Assembly (NCBI GenBank): GCA_963693285.1
Contig: OY848922.1
Span: forward strand, 7,676,923-7,740,922
DNA from: Xestospongia muta
Lineage: Eukaryota; Porifera; Demospongiae; Haplosclerida; Petrosiidae
Direction: 5' to 3'
DNA: 64,000 nucleotides
In this document: positions 12,669 through 27,321 of the stretch, piece by piece
How the letters are laid out: every line of letters begins with the position of its first letter
How positions within the stretch are numbered: position 1 is the stretch's first letter
Notes under the pieces: model-generated
Seen by the model: only the letters and a program-made list of their open reading frames with translations
Databases searched by the model: none
Told to the model about the DNA's origin: nothing
Position numbers and translations under genes: made by a program

Positions 12669-13745
12669 AATATATTTTGCAAAATCTTCTCATTAACAAA
12701 TAATGAGAAGACTTATTATTTACTTTATTTGCTGATTACTCAATACTAACATGTGTAAATATTGACAGTCAGGGAGACTGTTAGTATGGAGTAATCAGCA
12801 AATAAATTAAATACTCATGATATGTTAATGAGAAGATTTTGCAAAATATATTTCTGTGAGATTTCCAAGAATTAATGAAGCACATCTCAGGTTGTTGGGG
12901 TTTTTCCAAAATTGGTTGAATGAATGAGGAATAGAGAGCTCTGTCACTAAAATGACTGATGTGGTGTTGAACTAATATATTGTTTATTCAACTCCTCCTA
13001 CTTTTGGCTGTTCAACTAATGTATTTTGCCATAGAACATAACAATTATGATGTCAATTAACCAATTAGATTGCTCCAATAGAAACGTTTTCATTATGTAT
13101 ACTATATAATCACTGAAAAATGGAAAGGTTGATTTAATCCATATCATTTACATTGCAATGTAATAAGACATTTATAGAGGTAATATTGCTATCATTATTA
13201 CATTTTGACAGTTGTGCAAATAATTGTCATAGAACTTTTATATCTTACTTTAGGATGTTAGAATTTTCATGAATTTTGTGTTTGTATTTTAAACAATTAA
13301 TGTGCTACCAAAATGTACAAGTTTTGAAACAGTACCTTAAATTATGATATGTAGAATCTTTAGTTGTATATATATATATATATAGTAACTACAGCCATTA
13401 AGAAAATAGACTCTGATTATTCAAATTATGTTGTACTTCAATTGTTATGTTCTAGTCAATTAGTCTGTCTTTGTCTTTTTACCAAAAGTAGGAGGAGTTG
13501 AATAAACAATATATTAGTTCAACACCACATCAGTCATTTTAGTGACAGAGCTCTCTATTCCTCATTCATTCAACTAATTTTAGAAAAAACCCCAACAACC
13601 TGAGATGTGCTTTAGTATTTCTTGGAAATCTCTCAGCAATATATTTTGAAAGATCTTCTCATTAACATATCATGAGAAGAGTTAGTATTTACTTTATTTG
13701 CTGACTACTCCATACTAACAGTCTCCTTGACAGTAATATTTACAT
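12669..13745. repeat. Nested inverted-repeat complex (MITE-like)
   Basis: 12669-12853 is a hairpin with ~80 nt arms (accaatatattttgcaaaat ... against its reverse complement) around a short centre. The outward sequence 12854-13090 is repeated inverted at 13480-13690, giving a second palindrome with a ~390 bp spacer. Related single-orientation copies lie at 17.70-17.82, 18.30-18.50, 21.66-21.77 and 22.25-22.45 kb. No transposase frame is seen, so a non-autonomous element family is likely. Confidence 0.7.
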
Positions 13746-14545
13746 ATTCTATTGTCATTATTAATTACTCCAATTAACAGTCTCCATGACTACAAAGCTA
13801 GGTTATGTACATTTTGTTTCTGTGACTTAAAAACCATTTTACCATTATTTCACTTCTTTGCTTTAATATAAAATTTTGAGTAACGTTATTATTGTTGTAA
13901 CAGAATAACAAACAAAGGGCCAATAAATACACACACACATAACATGACAATGTTAAGTTCTTGTACTTAACATTGAAAATACTTTATATTCCTTTTCGTT
14001 GAATTAAATACTTATGGATTAATATTCCTTTTTCAATTTAGTGGCTATGCTTTGCCAGCTACTGCAATACTGAATGCAAATTATACTGCTGTGATAACTA
14101 ACCTGACTGGTCACATTATATTGCATGCACTATACTAAGCAAAGCAACTAGAAAGCTTATCCCAGACAGTATACATCTTGAGTAGTTTCCTTTGAGTTAG
14201 GAGGTAGATCAATTGTATCGTTCAGTTCTGTGACAGTTGTAATGTTGAGGAAATAAGATCTCGTTATTATCAATATATGAGTAACCCATCTCCTATTATA
14301 AGTGTGCTATATGTATTGCCATTGTTCTTCCATTGTTCTGGGACAGTTGTAATGTTGACGAAATAAAGATCTTGTTAACTGATAGTGTGCTATATATACA
14401 TATTGCCCTTGTTTTCCATTGTTATTAAAATGACATTAAAATTTGAAATCAATAACAATGACTATTAAGAATTCCAATCAATAACAAACTAGCAAAACAA
14501 AAGCCCAAAATTATGTCCAAATTCGGGTTTTGAGTTCAGGTTGGA

Positions 14546-16018
<1,473 letters not shown>

Positions 16019-16099
16019 TTTATTATTGGAAATCAGTAGCTTCTTCAACAGTAAAATCACTGGAGATAAAATGAAATAGCTCATGAGATGAAAAAGTTC

Positions 16100-16110
16100 T
16101 TTTTATAAAG
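16100..16110 (-). promoter_or_regulatory. TATA box of gene 2
   Basis: CTTTATAAAA on the minus strand, ~85-90 nt upstream of the start codon at 16018, and conserved in the sister units. Confidence 0.6.
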
Positions 16111-18912
16111 TAACCAACTGTCATTATGACTAATATGACATCTTCATAGCACATATATGTTTTCTCAAAGTTTGGAATTTGTTATGATATAAACTTTGCA
16201 AACTATTATATGTAATAATACTTGTCTAATAAAAACATCAATATAGTAATAGATATGGAGATGACTGAATAGTGGAAGGATGTTGTACAACATGATCAAT
16301 GTATATAATGCAAATAAATATAATATTTACTGAATACAATATAGTATTACCTGTAGTAGTAGGACAGTCCAGCAGTATCTGATCTATGTAGTTATTGTAT
16401 GTAATTGATATTCAGTTAACTATATCACATTTTAACATTTTGGTGTGTGTTTCAAAAGTTTTCCATCTTATAATTCCAGTTTGGTGGTAAACGATAGAGC
16501 ACCATTATGATAGGTAACTCCTCAATGTTGTGGTATTGTTGGTCCTTCTTCAATGATGTTATTATTATTTTAGTATCAATTTTTGATGATATATCAAACT
16601 CACAATGGAGTACATGTCCTCAGTAATGAGTTACCCTCAATTCATGTATGATATCCTAATATAGAAATAATGTATCATATAGAAATAAACAATTAATTTA
16701 TATGGAGTTTTCATTCTTTTACTACAGGTATACACCACTATATGAGGATACCCATTGATTTGTCCTAACAATGAAGTCTCCTTTTGTACTGACTACATCA
16801 GTCCAACCTTTTAAAGTAATAATTGTAACTAACTAGATTTCTAGTCTGTTGAGCTAGACACTTCTCTTTGTTTCTCACACATCAGAGGCTGGTCTATTTT
16901 GATAGATGCAACTGACAAGCAGTAAACATCTTAGAGAAACCTTAGGCTACAATTGTAATCTTAGGCTACAGTTGTAATATGTCAGGTGGTCATATGATTT
17001 CTTTACTAGGATAAAAAGACAAAGATAGACTAATTGACTAGAACATAACAATTCAAGTACAACATAATTTGAATAATCAGAGTCTATTTTCTTAATGGCT
17101 GTGTTACTACATATACTATATATATATATATATATATAATATATAATATAGTACTACAGATTCTGCATATTATAATATATAACTTTAAGATGTACATTCA
17201 GCTGGTCCTAGATGTTTGATTGTTTCCTTTAGATTATATACATGGTTTCATTGGTCAAATGAATTTAATTTATATTGAAATGCCAAATCAGCAGTCTAAT
17301 AATATGTAAAAACAACAGATGTACTTTTGGAGCTGTTTCTTAGTCTGTCATGTATTGGATGGAGATAGCTACTGACTTTCTTTTAAGGTACTGTTTCAAA
17401 ACTTGTACATTTCGATAGCACATCAATTGTTTAAGATACAAATACAAAATTCATGAAAATTCTAACATCCTAAAGTAAGATATAAACGTTCTATGACAAT
17501 TATTTGCACAACTGTCAAAATGTAATAATGATAGCAATGTTACCTGTATAAATGTCTTATTACATTGCAATGTAAATGACATGGATTAAATCAACCTTTC
17601 CATTTTTCAGTGATTATATAGTATACAAATAAATGAAAAGTTTCTATTGGAGTAATCTAATTGGTCAATTGACATCATAATTGTTATGTTCTATGACAAA
17701 ATACATTAGTTGGACAGCCAAAAGTAGGACGAGTTGAATAAACAATATATAGTTCAACACCACATCATTCATTTTAGTAACAGAGCTCTATTTCTCATTC
17801 ATTCAACCAATTTAACATTACCACGTTACACTCACTAGAACTTCACAAATTAAATATAAAACAATGCGCTTGTTTATGTATTAGCTTGTATTGAAACTAC
17901 AAGAAAACATGAAACATTTCCATTCACAATACATCCATGGTCATTTTTGAAAATTAGTCTTATCACTTTAGACAAATTGTTTACTTAATTATTTCATTGT
18001 CACTTAGTTTGCATTTATGTCTACAAAATACATTGAAAAGAATAACAATTACAATAATAGTTGTATTACAATTGTAATTGGTTACAATTTAAAAGATAAT
18101 TTACTATTGGACAGTTATGGAAATCTATAGGAGGTACATGAAGGTTGTTGACTGATTTTAGATTTATAAGCTCTATGCTTTAATATAAATTAAATTAATT
18201 TGATCATTGAAACTATGTATACAATAGTAGGGAAACCATCAACTTCTAGGAAATACTAGCAACTATACATCTCAAATTTATATATTGTAATGTTGAATAA
18301 ACAACAGGAGTTGAATAAACAATATATTAGTTCAACACCACATCAGTCATTTTAGTAACAGAGCTCTCTATTCCTCATTCATTCAACCAATTTTGGAAAA
18401 ACCCCAAGAACCTGAGATGTGCTTCAGTATTTCTTGGAAATCTCTCAGCAATATATTTTGAAAAATCTTGCTGATTACTCCATACTAACAGTCTCCTTGA
18501 CAGTAATATTTACACATTCTATGGTTATTAATTTCTACAAAGCTAGATTATGTACATTTTGTTTCTGTGACCATTATTTCATACTAAGCAAAGCAACTAG
18601 AAAGCATATCCCAGCCAGTATAGATATCATTGTTGAGTAATTTCCTTTGAGTTAGGAGGTAGATCAATTGTATCATTCAGTTCTGTGACAGTTGTAATGT
18701 TGAGGAAATAAGATCTCGTTATTATCAATATATGAGTAACGTATCTCAATATATGAGTAACGTAAGTGTGCTATATGTATTGCCATTGTTTTTCCATTGT
18801 TATTGAAATGACATAACAAACTTTAAATGACATTAAAAATTGCAATCAATAACAAACTAGCAAACAAAAGCCTAAATACGACAACTGTCCAAATTAAGTT
18901 GTTCAGGTTGAA
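16111..18912. other. Intergenic part of tandem unit
   Basis: Promoter-proximal DNA of gene 2 (to ~16.9 kb) and flank repeats: the agacaaagatagactaattg element at 17.02 kb, a TA tract near 17.11-17.14 kb, the ttctattggagtaatctaat repeat at 17.64 kb and MITE-like pieces at 17.70 and 18.30 kb. An open frame at 18.42-18.64 kb is inside these repeats and is not supported as a gene. Confidence 0.55.
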
Positions 18913-19952
18913 TCATTTAGTGCATACTACACATGTAACAGCTCTCTTAGCAATGTAGGGACCGTAGGGACCACATGGAAGACCACGGCCACAAACAGCC
19001 TCTACAAAATAGAAGAGAGCGCCGTTTGTATTTTTTGCACTTCCAGGTATAACGTCAGGAGAAACATGGACACATTCATAGACGGCATTCCTAATGTGGT
19101 TATGGTATTCTGTCATCAAATATCCATAGTACTCTCTCGTCCACAACTTTGGACAAGTTACTTTAGCTGGTATAACCAGTTTGGTGGATTTGTTAGCAAC
19201 GTAACAAACTGCACAAGGAACGTTGTAGTTCTGTGTAGTTTTCCTGAATATCTTGTTGTTAGTTTCGTACTCAGATCCATATAGGTAAGACTGCCAAGTA
19301 GGAGCAGTACGACTTAAATACTGAGGATCCTTTGGTAGGCAAAGAAAGTTAGCTCCATTTCCTTTTTGACTATAAAAACCACCACCAGCATAACCTCTAT
19401 AAACAAGTTCAGCTCCTTTTCGACAAGTTACCTTACCCCATATTGTGTAAGTAACACCACCACTTCCTTGACCATCGATTGTAAGTATAATATTCTTTCC
19501 AGGTTCGAGTTTGATGTGAATATCTTCCTTGTTAACAGTTTCTTCATTTTTTTCTGCCTTTTCTAGAGTGCTAAGCACACCCACACCATCAATGTCCATG
19601 GCATTTTCAGAATGTATTTGATACAAATTAGACATTACTTGACATATTTTACTAATATTTACACATACCTGATACCACATTTTTTTGATCATCAATAGCT
19701 TGGAATGCACTGTCAATAGTTTCTGCAGTTTCTACAAAAATGAAGAAGTAGGTAATTATGACAAGAATTATGACAAAAATAATACACACACACACATATA
19801 TACACACACATATATATATACACATATATACACACACATATATATATACACACATATATACACACACACACACACATATATATACCAGATAGAGTGCTGA
19901 AAGTCAAGTCCACAAGAACTATAAAAAATGAAAGAAACAAGACAGCCTTCAT
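18913..19952 (-). CDS. Spongin short-chain collagen / collagen-IV NC1-like protein, gene 3 (splice acceptor damaged)
   Basis: Exon 1 is 19952-19886 and exon 2 is 19731-19669. The expected exon 3 is 19613-18913. Signal peptide, linker and all domain motifs are intact and over 98% like gene 4, including a GPYGPY duplication near the C-terminus. However, the base complementary to the last G of the intron 2 acceptor (plus-strand position 19614) is G instead of C, turning the AG of genes 1, 2 and 4 into AC. The only nearby in-frame alternative AG would leave an intron of ~31 nt. Retaining the intron brings a stop eight codons into it (M-C-K-Y then stop). The copy may be non-functional, use a minimal intron, or contain a sequencing error. 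If normally spliced it would encode 276 aa. Confidence 0.75.
19784..19884. repeat. Compound CA/TA microsatellite in intron 1 of gene 3
   Basis: Alternating ACACAC and ATATAT blocks; the same pattern is at 24087-24193 in gene 4. It takes the place of the pure CA tract of gene 2. Confidence 0.9.
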
Positions 19953-20034
19953 CTTATTACTGGAAATCAGTAGCTTCTTCAACAGTAAAATCACTGGAGA
20001 TAAAATGAAATAGCTCATGAGATGAAAAAGTTCT

Positions 20035-20044
20035 TTTTATAAAG
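20035..20044 (-). promoter_or_regulatory. TATA box of gene 3
   Basis: CTTTATAAAA on the minus strand, ~83-92 nt upstream of the start codon at 19952; identical to the gene 2 and gene 4 sites. Confidence 0.55.
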
Positions 20045-21056
20045 TAACCAACTGTCATTATGACTAATATGACATCTTCATAGCACATATATGTTTTCTC
20101 AAAGTTTGGAATTTGTTATGATATAAACTTTGCAAACTATTATATGTAATAATACTTGTCTAATAAAAACATCAATATAGTAATAGATATGGAGATGACT
20201 GAATAGTGGAAGGATGTTGTACAACATGATCAATGTATATAATGCAAATAAATATAATATTTACTGAATACAATATAGTATTACCTGTAGTAGTAGGACA
20301 GTCCAGCAGTATCTGATCTATGTAGTTATTGTATGTAATTGATATTCAGTTAACTATATCACATTTTAACATTCTGGTGTGTGTTTCAAAAGTTTTCCAT
20401 CTTATAATTCCAGTTTGGTGGTAAACGATAGAGCACCATTATGATAGGTAACTGCTCAATGTTGTGGTATTGTTGGTCCTTCTTCAATGATGTTATTATT
20501 ATTTTAGTATCAATTTTTGATGATATATCAAACTCACAATGGAGTACATGTCCTCAGTAATGAGTTACCCTCAATTCATGTATGATATCCTAATATAGAA
20601 ATAATGTATCATATAGAAATAAACAATTAATTTATATGGAGTTTTCATTCTTTTACTACAGGTATACACCACTATATGAGGATACCCATTGATTTGTCCT
20701 AACAATGAAGTCTCCTTTTGTACTGACTACATCAGTCCAACCTTTTAAAGTAATAATTGTAACTAACTAGATTTCTAGTCTGTTGAGCTAGACACTTCTC
20801 TTTGTTTCTCACACATCAGAGGCTGGTCTATTTTGATAGATGTAACTGACAAGCATTAAACATCTTAGAGAAACCTTAGGCTACAATTGTAATCTTAGGC
20901 TACAGTTGTAATATGTCAGGTGGTCATATGATTTCTTTACTAGGATAAAAAGACAAAGATAGACTAATTGACTAGAACATAACAATTCAAGTACAACATA
21001 ATTTGAATAATCAGAGTCTATTTTCTTAATGGCTGAAGTTACTACATATACTATAG

Positions 21057-21087
<31 letters not shown>

Positions 21088-23215
21088 ATATAGTACTACA
21101 GATTCTGCATATTATAATATATAACTTTAAGATGTACATTCAGCTGGTTCCTAGATGTTTGATTGTTTCCTTTAGATTATATACATGGTTTCATTGGTCA
21201 AATGAATTTAATTTATATTGAAATGCCAAATCAGCAGTCTAAATAATATGTAAAAACAACAGATGTACTTTTGGAGCTGTTTCTTTGTCTGTCATATATT
21301 GGATGGAGATAGCTACTGACTTTTTTTTAAGGTACTGTTTCAAAACTTGTACATTTCGGTAGCACATCAATTGTTTAAAATACAAATACAAAATTCATGA
21401 AAATTCTAACATCCTAAAGTAAGATATAAAAGTTCTATGACAATTATTTGCACAACTGTCAAAATGTAATAATGATAGCAATGTTACCTGTATAAATGTC
21501 TTATTACATTGCAATGTAAATGACATGGATTAAATCAACCTTTCCATTTTTCAGTGATTATATAGTATACAAATAAATGAAAAGTTTCTATTGGAGCAAT
21601 CTAATTGGTCAATTGACATCACAATTGTTATGTTCTATGACAAAATACATTAGTTGGACAGCCAAAAGTAGGAGGAGTTGAATAAACAATATATAGTTCA
21701 ACACCACATCATTTATTTTAGTAACAGAGCTCTCTATTTCTCATTCATTCAACCAATTTAACATTACCACGTTACACTCACTAGAACTTCACAAATTAAA
21801 TATAAAACAATGCGCTTGTTTATGTATTAGCTTGTATTGAAACTACAAGAAAACACGAAACATTTCCATTCACATACATGCATGGTCATTTTTGAAAATT
21901 AGTCTTATCACTTTAGACAAATTGTTTACTTAATTATTTCATTGTCACTTAGTTTGCATTTATGTCTACAAAATACATTGAAAAGAATAACAATTACAAT
22001 AATAGTTGTATTACAATTGTAATTGGTTACAATTTAAAATATAATTTACTATTGGACAGTTATGGAAATCTATAGGAGGTACATGAAGGTTGTTGACTGA
22101 TTTTAGATTTATAAGCTCTATGCTTTAATATAAATTAAATTAATTTGATCATTGAAACTATGTATACAATGGTAGGGAAACCATCAACTTCTAGGAAATA
22201 CTAGCAACTATACATCTCAAATTTATATATTGTAATGTTGAATAAACAACAGGAGTTGAATAAACAATATATTAGTTCAACACCACATCAGTCATTTTAG
22301 TAACAGAGCTCTCTATTCCTCATTCATTCAACCAATTTTGGAAAAACCCCAAGAACCTGAGATGTGCTTCAGTATTTCTTGGAAATCTCTCAGCAATATA
22401 TTTTGAAAAATCTTGCTGATTACTCCATACTAACAGTCTCCTTGACAGTAATATTTACACATTCTATGGTTATTAATTTCTCAAATAAACAGTTTCCATG
22501 ACTACAAAGCTAGATTATGTACATTTTGTTTCTGTGACCATTATTTCACTTCTTTCCTTTAATCTAAAATTTTGAATCAAACATTATGTTTGTTTTATTT
22601 TATTATTGTTGTAACAGAATAACTAACAAAGGACCAATAATGTAACACACACATATCATGACAATGTTAAGTTTTGTACTTAACATTGAATTCATTGAAT
22701 TAAATACTTAACATATACATCTTCTGGATTGATATTCCTTTTTCAATTATAGTGGCTATGCTTTGTGAATGTTGTACTGCAATACTAAATACAAAGTATG
22801 ATTATACTGCTGTGATAGGTTAACTAACCTGACTAGTCACATTATATTGCATGCACTATACTAAGCAAAGCAACTAGAAAGCATATTCCAGCCAGTATAG
22901 ATCTCATTGTTGAGTAATTTCCTTTGAGTTATGAGGTAGATCAATTGTATCATTCAGTTCTGTGACAGTTGTAATGTTGAGGAAATAAGATCTCGTTATT
23001 ATCAATATATGGTTGTAATGTTGAGGAAATAAGATCTGGTTATTATCAATATATGAGTAACGTATCTCTAAGTGTGCTATATGTATTGCCATTGTTTTTC
23101 CATTGTTATTGAAATGACATAAACTTTAAATGACATTAAAAATTGCAATCAATAACAAACTAGCAAACAAAAGCCTAAATACGACAACTGTCCAAATTAA
23201 GTTGTTCAGGTTGAA
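20045..23215. other. Intergenic part of tandem unit
   Basis: Near-identical to 16111-18912 with the same order of repeats. It includes a TA tract at 21.05-21.09 kb and the ~290 bp segment (22555-22857) missing from the previous unit. A 49 bp local duplication (ttgtaatgttgaggaaataa) lies at 22971-23056. No gene. Confidence 0.55.
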
Positions 23216-24261
23216 TCATTTAGTGCATACTACACATGTAACAGCTCTCTTAGCAATGTAGGGACCATAGGGACCACATGGAAGGCCACGGCCACAAACA
23301 GCCTCTACAAAATAAAAGAGAGCGCCGTTTGTATTTTTTGCACTTCCAGGTATAATGTCAGGAGAAACATGGACACATTCATAGACGGCATTCCTAATGT
23401 GGTTATGGTATTCTGTCATCAAATATCCATAGTACTCTCTCGTCCACAACTTTGGACAAGTTACTTTAGCTGGTATAACCAGTTTGGTGGATTTGTTAGC
23501 AACGTAACAAACCGCACAAGGAACGTTGTAGTTCTGTGTAGTTTTCCTGAATATCTTATTGTTAGTTTCGTACTCAGATCCATATAGGTAAGACTGCCAA
23601 GTAGGAGCAGTACGACTTAAATACTGAGGATCCTTTGGTAGGCAAAGAAAGTTAGCTCCATTTCCTTTTTGACTATAAAAACCACCACCAGCATAACCTC
23701 TATAAACAAGTTCAGCTCCTTTTCGACAAGTTACCTTACCCCATATTGTGTAAGTAACACCACCATTTCCTTGACCATCGATTGTAAGTATAATATTCTT
23801 TCCAGGTTCGAGTTTGATGTGAATATCTTCCTTGTTAACAGTTTCTTCATTTTTTTCTGCCTTTTCTAGAGTGCTAAGCACACCCACACCATCAATGTCC
23901 ATGGCATTTTCAGAATCTATTTGATACAAATTAGACATTACTTGACATATATTTTACTAATATTTACACATACCTGATACCACATTTTTTTGATCATCAA
24001 TAGCTTGGAATGCACTGTCAATAGTTTCTGCAGTTTCTACAAAAATGAAGAAGTAGGTAATTATGACAAGAATTATGACAAAAATAATACACACACACAC
24101 ACATATATACACACACATATATATATACACATATATACACACACATATATATATACACACATATATACACACACACACACACACATATATATACCAGATA
24201 GAGTGCTGAAAGTCAAGTCCACAAGAACTATAAAAAATGAAAGAAACAAGACAGCCTTCAT
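23216..24261 (-). CDS. Spongin short-chain collagen / collagen-IV NC1-like secreted protein, gene 4
   Basis: Exons 24261-24195, 24036-23974 and 23916-23216 join in frame (phase 1, GT-AG) to 276 aa. There is a signal peptide (MKAVLFLSFFIVLVDLTFST), a T-I-D-S-A-F-Q-A-I-D-D linker, an acidic stretch, and the full domain from GGVTYTIWGK to the terminal CVVCTK. It differs from gene 2 mainly by a three-residue GPY duplication (GPYGPYIAKRA) and a few substitutions. Intron 1 carries a compound CA/TA repeat. It is a secreted domain protein without Gly-X-Y repeats; the molecular role is not known. Confidence 0.9.
24087..24193. repeat. Compound CA/TA microsatellite in intron 1 of gene 4
   Basis: Same block pattern as 19784-19884, six bases longer. 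Confidence 0.9.
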
Positions 24262-24343
24262 CTTATTACTGGAAATCAGTAGCTTCTTCAACAGTAAAAT
24301 CACTGGAGATAAAATGAAATAGCTCATGAGATGAAAAAGTTCT

Positions 24344-24353
24344 TTTTATAAAG
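24344..24353 (-). promoter_or_regulatory. TATA box of gene 4
   Basis: CTTTATAAAA on the minus strand, ~83-92 nt upstream of the start codon at 24261. Confidence 0.55.
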
Positions 24354-25362
24354 TAACCAACTGTCATTATGACTAATATGACATCTTCATAGCACATATA
24401 TGTTTTCTCAAAGTTTGGAATTTGTTATGATATAAACTTTGCAGACTATTATATGTAATAACACTTGTCTAATAGAAACATCAGTATAGTAATAGATATG
24501 GAGATGACTGAATAGTGGAAGGATGTTGTACAACATGATAGATGCATATAATGCGAATTAATAATACTGAATACAATATAGTATTACCTGTAGTAGTAGG
24601 ACAGTCCAGCAGTATCTGATCTATGTAGTTATTGTATGTAATTGATATTCAGTTAACTATATCACATTTTAACATTCTGGTGTGTGTTTCAAAAGTTTTC
24701 CATCTTATAATTCCAGTTTGGTGGTAAACGATAGAGCACTATTATGATAGGTAACTGCTCAATGTTGTGGTATTGTTGGTCCTTCTTCAATGATGTTATT
24801 ATTATTTTAGTATCAATTTTTGATGATATATCAAACTCACAATGGAGTACATGTCCTCAGTAATGAGTTACCCTCAATTCATGTATGATATCCTAATATA
24901 GAAATAATGTATCATATAGAAATAAACAATTAATTTATATGGAGTTTTCATTCTTTTACTACAGGTATACACCACTATATGAGGATACCCATTGATTTGT
25001 CCTAACAATGAAGTCTCCTTTTGTACTGACTACATCAGTCCAACCTTTTAAAGTAATAATTGTAACTAACTAGATTTCTAGTCTGTTGAGCTAGACACTT
25101 CTCTTTGTTTCTCACACATCAGAGGCTGGTCTATTTTGATAGATGCAACTGACAAGCAGTAAACATCTTAGAGAAACCTTAGGCTACAATTGTAATCTTA
25201 GGCAACAGTTGTAATATGTCAGGTGGTCATATGGTTTCTTTACTAGGAAAAAAGACAAAGACAGACTAATTGACTAGAACATAACAATTCAAGTACAACA
25301 TAATTTGAATAATCAGAGTCTATTTTCTTAATGGCTGAAGTTACTATATACATATACTATAG

Positions 25363-25395
<33 letters not shown>

Positions 25396-26298
25396 ATATA
25401 GTACTACAGATTCTGCATATTATAATATATAACTTTAAGATATACATTCAGCTGGTTTCTAGATGTTTGAATGTTTCCTTTAGATTATATACATGGTTTC
25501 ATTGGTCAAATGAATTTAATTTATATTGAAATGCCAAATCAGCAGTCTAATAATATGTAAAAACAACAGATGTACTTTTGGAGCTGTTTCTTAGTCTGTC
25601 ATGTATTGGATGGAGATAGCTACTGACTTTCTTTTAAGGTACTGTCTCAAAACTTGTACATTCTGGTAGCACATCAATTGTTTAAGATACAAACACAAAA
25701 TTTATGAAAATTCTAACATCTTAAAGTAAGATATTAAAGCTCTATGACAATTAATTGCACAACTGTCAATTAATAATGATAAAAACGTTACCTGTATAAA
25801 TGTCTTATTACATTGCAATGTAAATGACATGGATTAAATCGACGTACCTTTCCTTTTTCCAGTGATTATAATATAGTATACAAATACATAAAGACGTCAC
25901 TATTGGAGCAATCTAATTGGTCATTTGACATCCTCATTGTTATGTTCTATGAAAAAATACATTAGTTGGACAGCCAAAAATAGGAGGAGTTACATGTATA
26001 AATTACTACATCATGTGAATTATAACTTGATAGTTAATAGACTTATTGAGATACAAAAATTTCATTAATCAAGGTCATAACTGACTTCTTTTATAAAAAA
26101 GTAGATACAAAATCAGTCTATAGAAACTTATAAAAGGGCTTAAGATTAAAACCTTTGTTATAATGATAACAACCCTACACTACTAAAAAAAAGTTAATAT
26201 ACATAAAAAATTAAAGCCTTAACATGACAGTTTTGTTACTACTTAAAAATGTTATGGTTATGGATTTGTCCAAAATTCGGTTTGAGTTCAGAGGTTGA
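24354..26298. other. Intergenic, end of the 4.3 kb array
   Basis: Copy of the unit flank up to ~26.04 kb (TA tract at 25.36-25.40 kb, repeat at 25.90 kb), then the 3' flank of gene 5. No gene. Confidence 0.55.
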
Positions 26299-27262
26299 TC
26301 ACTTAGTGCACACAGCACAAGTAACAGCTCTGCTAGCAGCATAAGGACCACATGGAAGGCCATAGTTACAAACTGCCTCTACAAAATAGAACAGAGCACC
26401 ATTTCTATTTCTTGCACTTCCAGCAATAACATCAGGATAATGATCGACACATTCATATTGCTTGTTGGCATAATGGCCATAGTATTCTGTCATCAAGTAT
26501 CCATAGTACTCTCTAGTCCATGACTTAGGACAAGATGTTTTAGCTGGTATCATAAGTTTAGTCGATTTCCTAGGAGCAAAACAAACTGCACAAGGAACAT
26601 TGTAATCATGTGTAGTTTTGCCGAATACCCTGTTGCTAGTTTCGTATTCAGCTCCATATAAATAAGAGTCTGCAGCAGGATTGGCAGTACTTAAATACTG
26701 AGGATCCTTTGGTAGGCAAAGATAGTTGGCTCCATTTCCCTTATGATTGTACCAACCACTAGCAGCATAACCTTCATAAATACGCTCAGCTCCTTGTCGA
26801 CAAGTCGTCTTTCCCATTCTTGTATAAGTAACACCACCACCATTTGCTGGACCATCAGGAGAGATTGTGAGTATAATACCTTTTCCAGGTGTGAGTCTAA
26901 TGCGGAGATCTTGATCATTAGCACTTTCATCGTTTTTTTCTACTCCTGCAAAGAACACAGTATATTAAATATTCAAATTACTGATAACTACTGATCATAC
27001 CATCATCATTAACATCCAATGCATTTTCAAGATCTATTGAAAAATTATCATAGTAAGATAGTGTAATTTTACTTATAGACATCATTATACCTGATTTATC
27101 TGCATCTGTTTCATTATCTTCAACATCTTGGATCTTTGTTTCTACAAAAAGTAACATTTACTAAATAATCATATGGTAACAAACAAAGTATTTAATACCA
27201 GGAGTGGAGAAACTGTTTTTTGCCAAAAGTATGAGAAATAAGATAAAAACAAAAGCCTTCAT
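26299..27262 (-). CDS. Spongin short-chain collagen / collagen-IV NC1-like secreted protein, gene 5
   Basis: Four exons join in frame: 27262-27199, 27141-27091, 27033-27001 and 26945-26299 (all phase 1 introns, 55-57 nt), giving 264 aa. There is a signal peptide (MKAFVFILFLILLAKNSFST) and an acidic linker split over two small exons (exon 3 is 33 nt and encodes the conserved E-N-A). The domain carries GGGVTYTRMGKTTC, GWYNHKGNGANYLCLPKDPQYL, YGAEYE, VPCAVCFAP, TSCPKSWTREYYGYLM, ECVDHYPDVIAGSA, GALFYFVEAVC, LPCGPY and CAVCTK. The extra intron after the E-N-A exon separates genes 5-6 from genes 1-4. No collagen repeats are present. Confidence 0.9.
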
Positions 27263-27313
27263 TTTCTTTCTTAGAAAGATTTACTTTCTGAAGATCAAGA
27301 AAAGGAGAGCACT

Positions 27314-27321
27314 CTTATATA
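27314..27321 (-). promoter_or_regulatory. TATA box of gene 5
   Basis: TATATAAG on the minus strand, 52-59 nt upstream of the start codon at 27262; also present in gene 6. Confidence 0.6.

Larger units (their letters stand above)
7660..14132. other. Gene-poor interval rich in diverged cluster repeats
   Basis: No supported coding sequence over ~6.5 kb. It holds the 5' flank of gene 1 up to ~8.2 kb (shared with genes 2-4: tagtggaaggatgttgtacaa), a TC tract, several copies of the flank repeats named at 3229-4440, three copies of a ~100-150 bp repeat (9.67, 9.83 and 10.75 kb), and a large inverted-repeat complex at 12.67-13.75 kb. The flanks without a gene suggest that one or more collagen-like copies were lost here. 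Confidence 0.5.
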
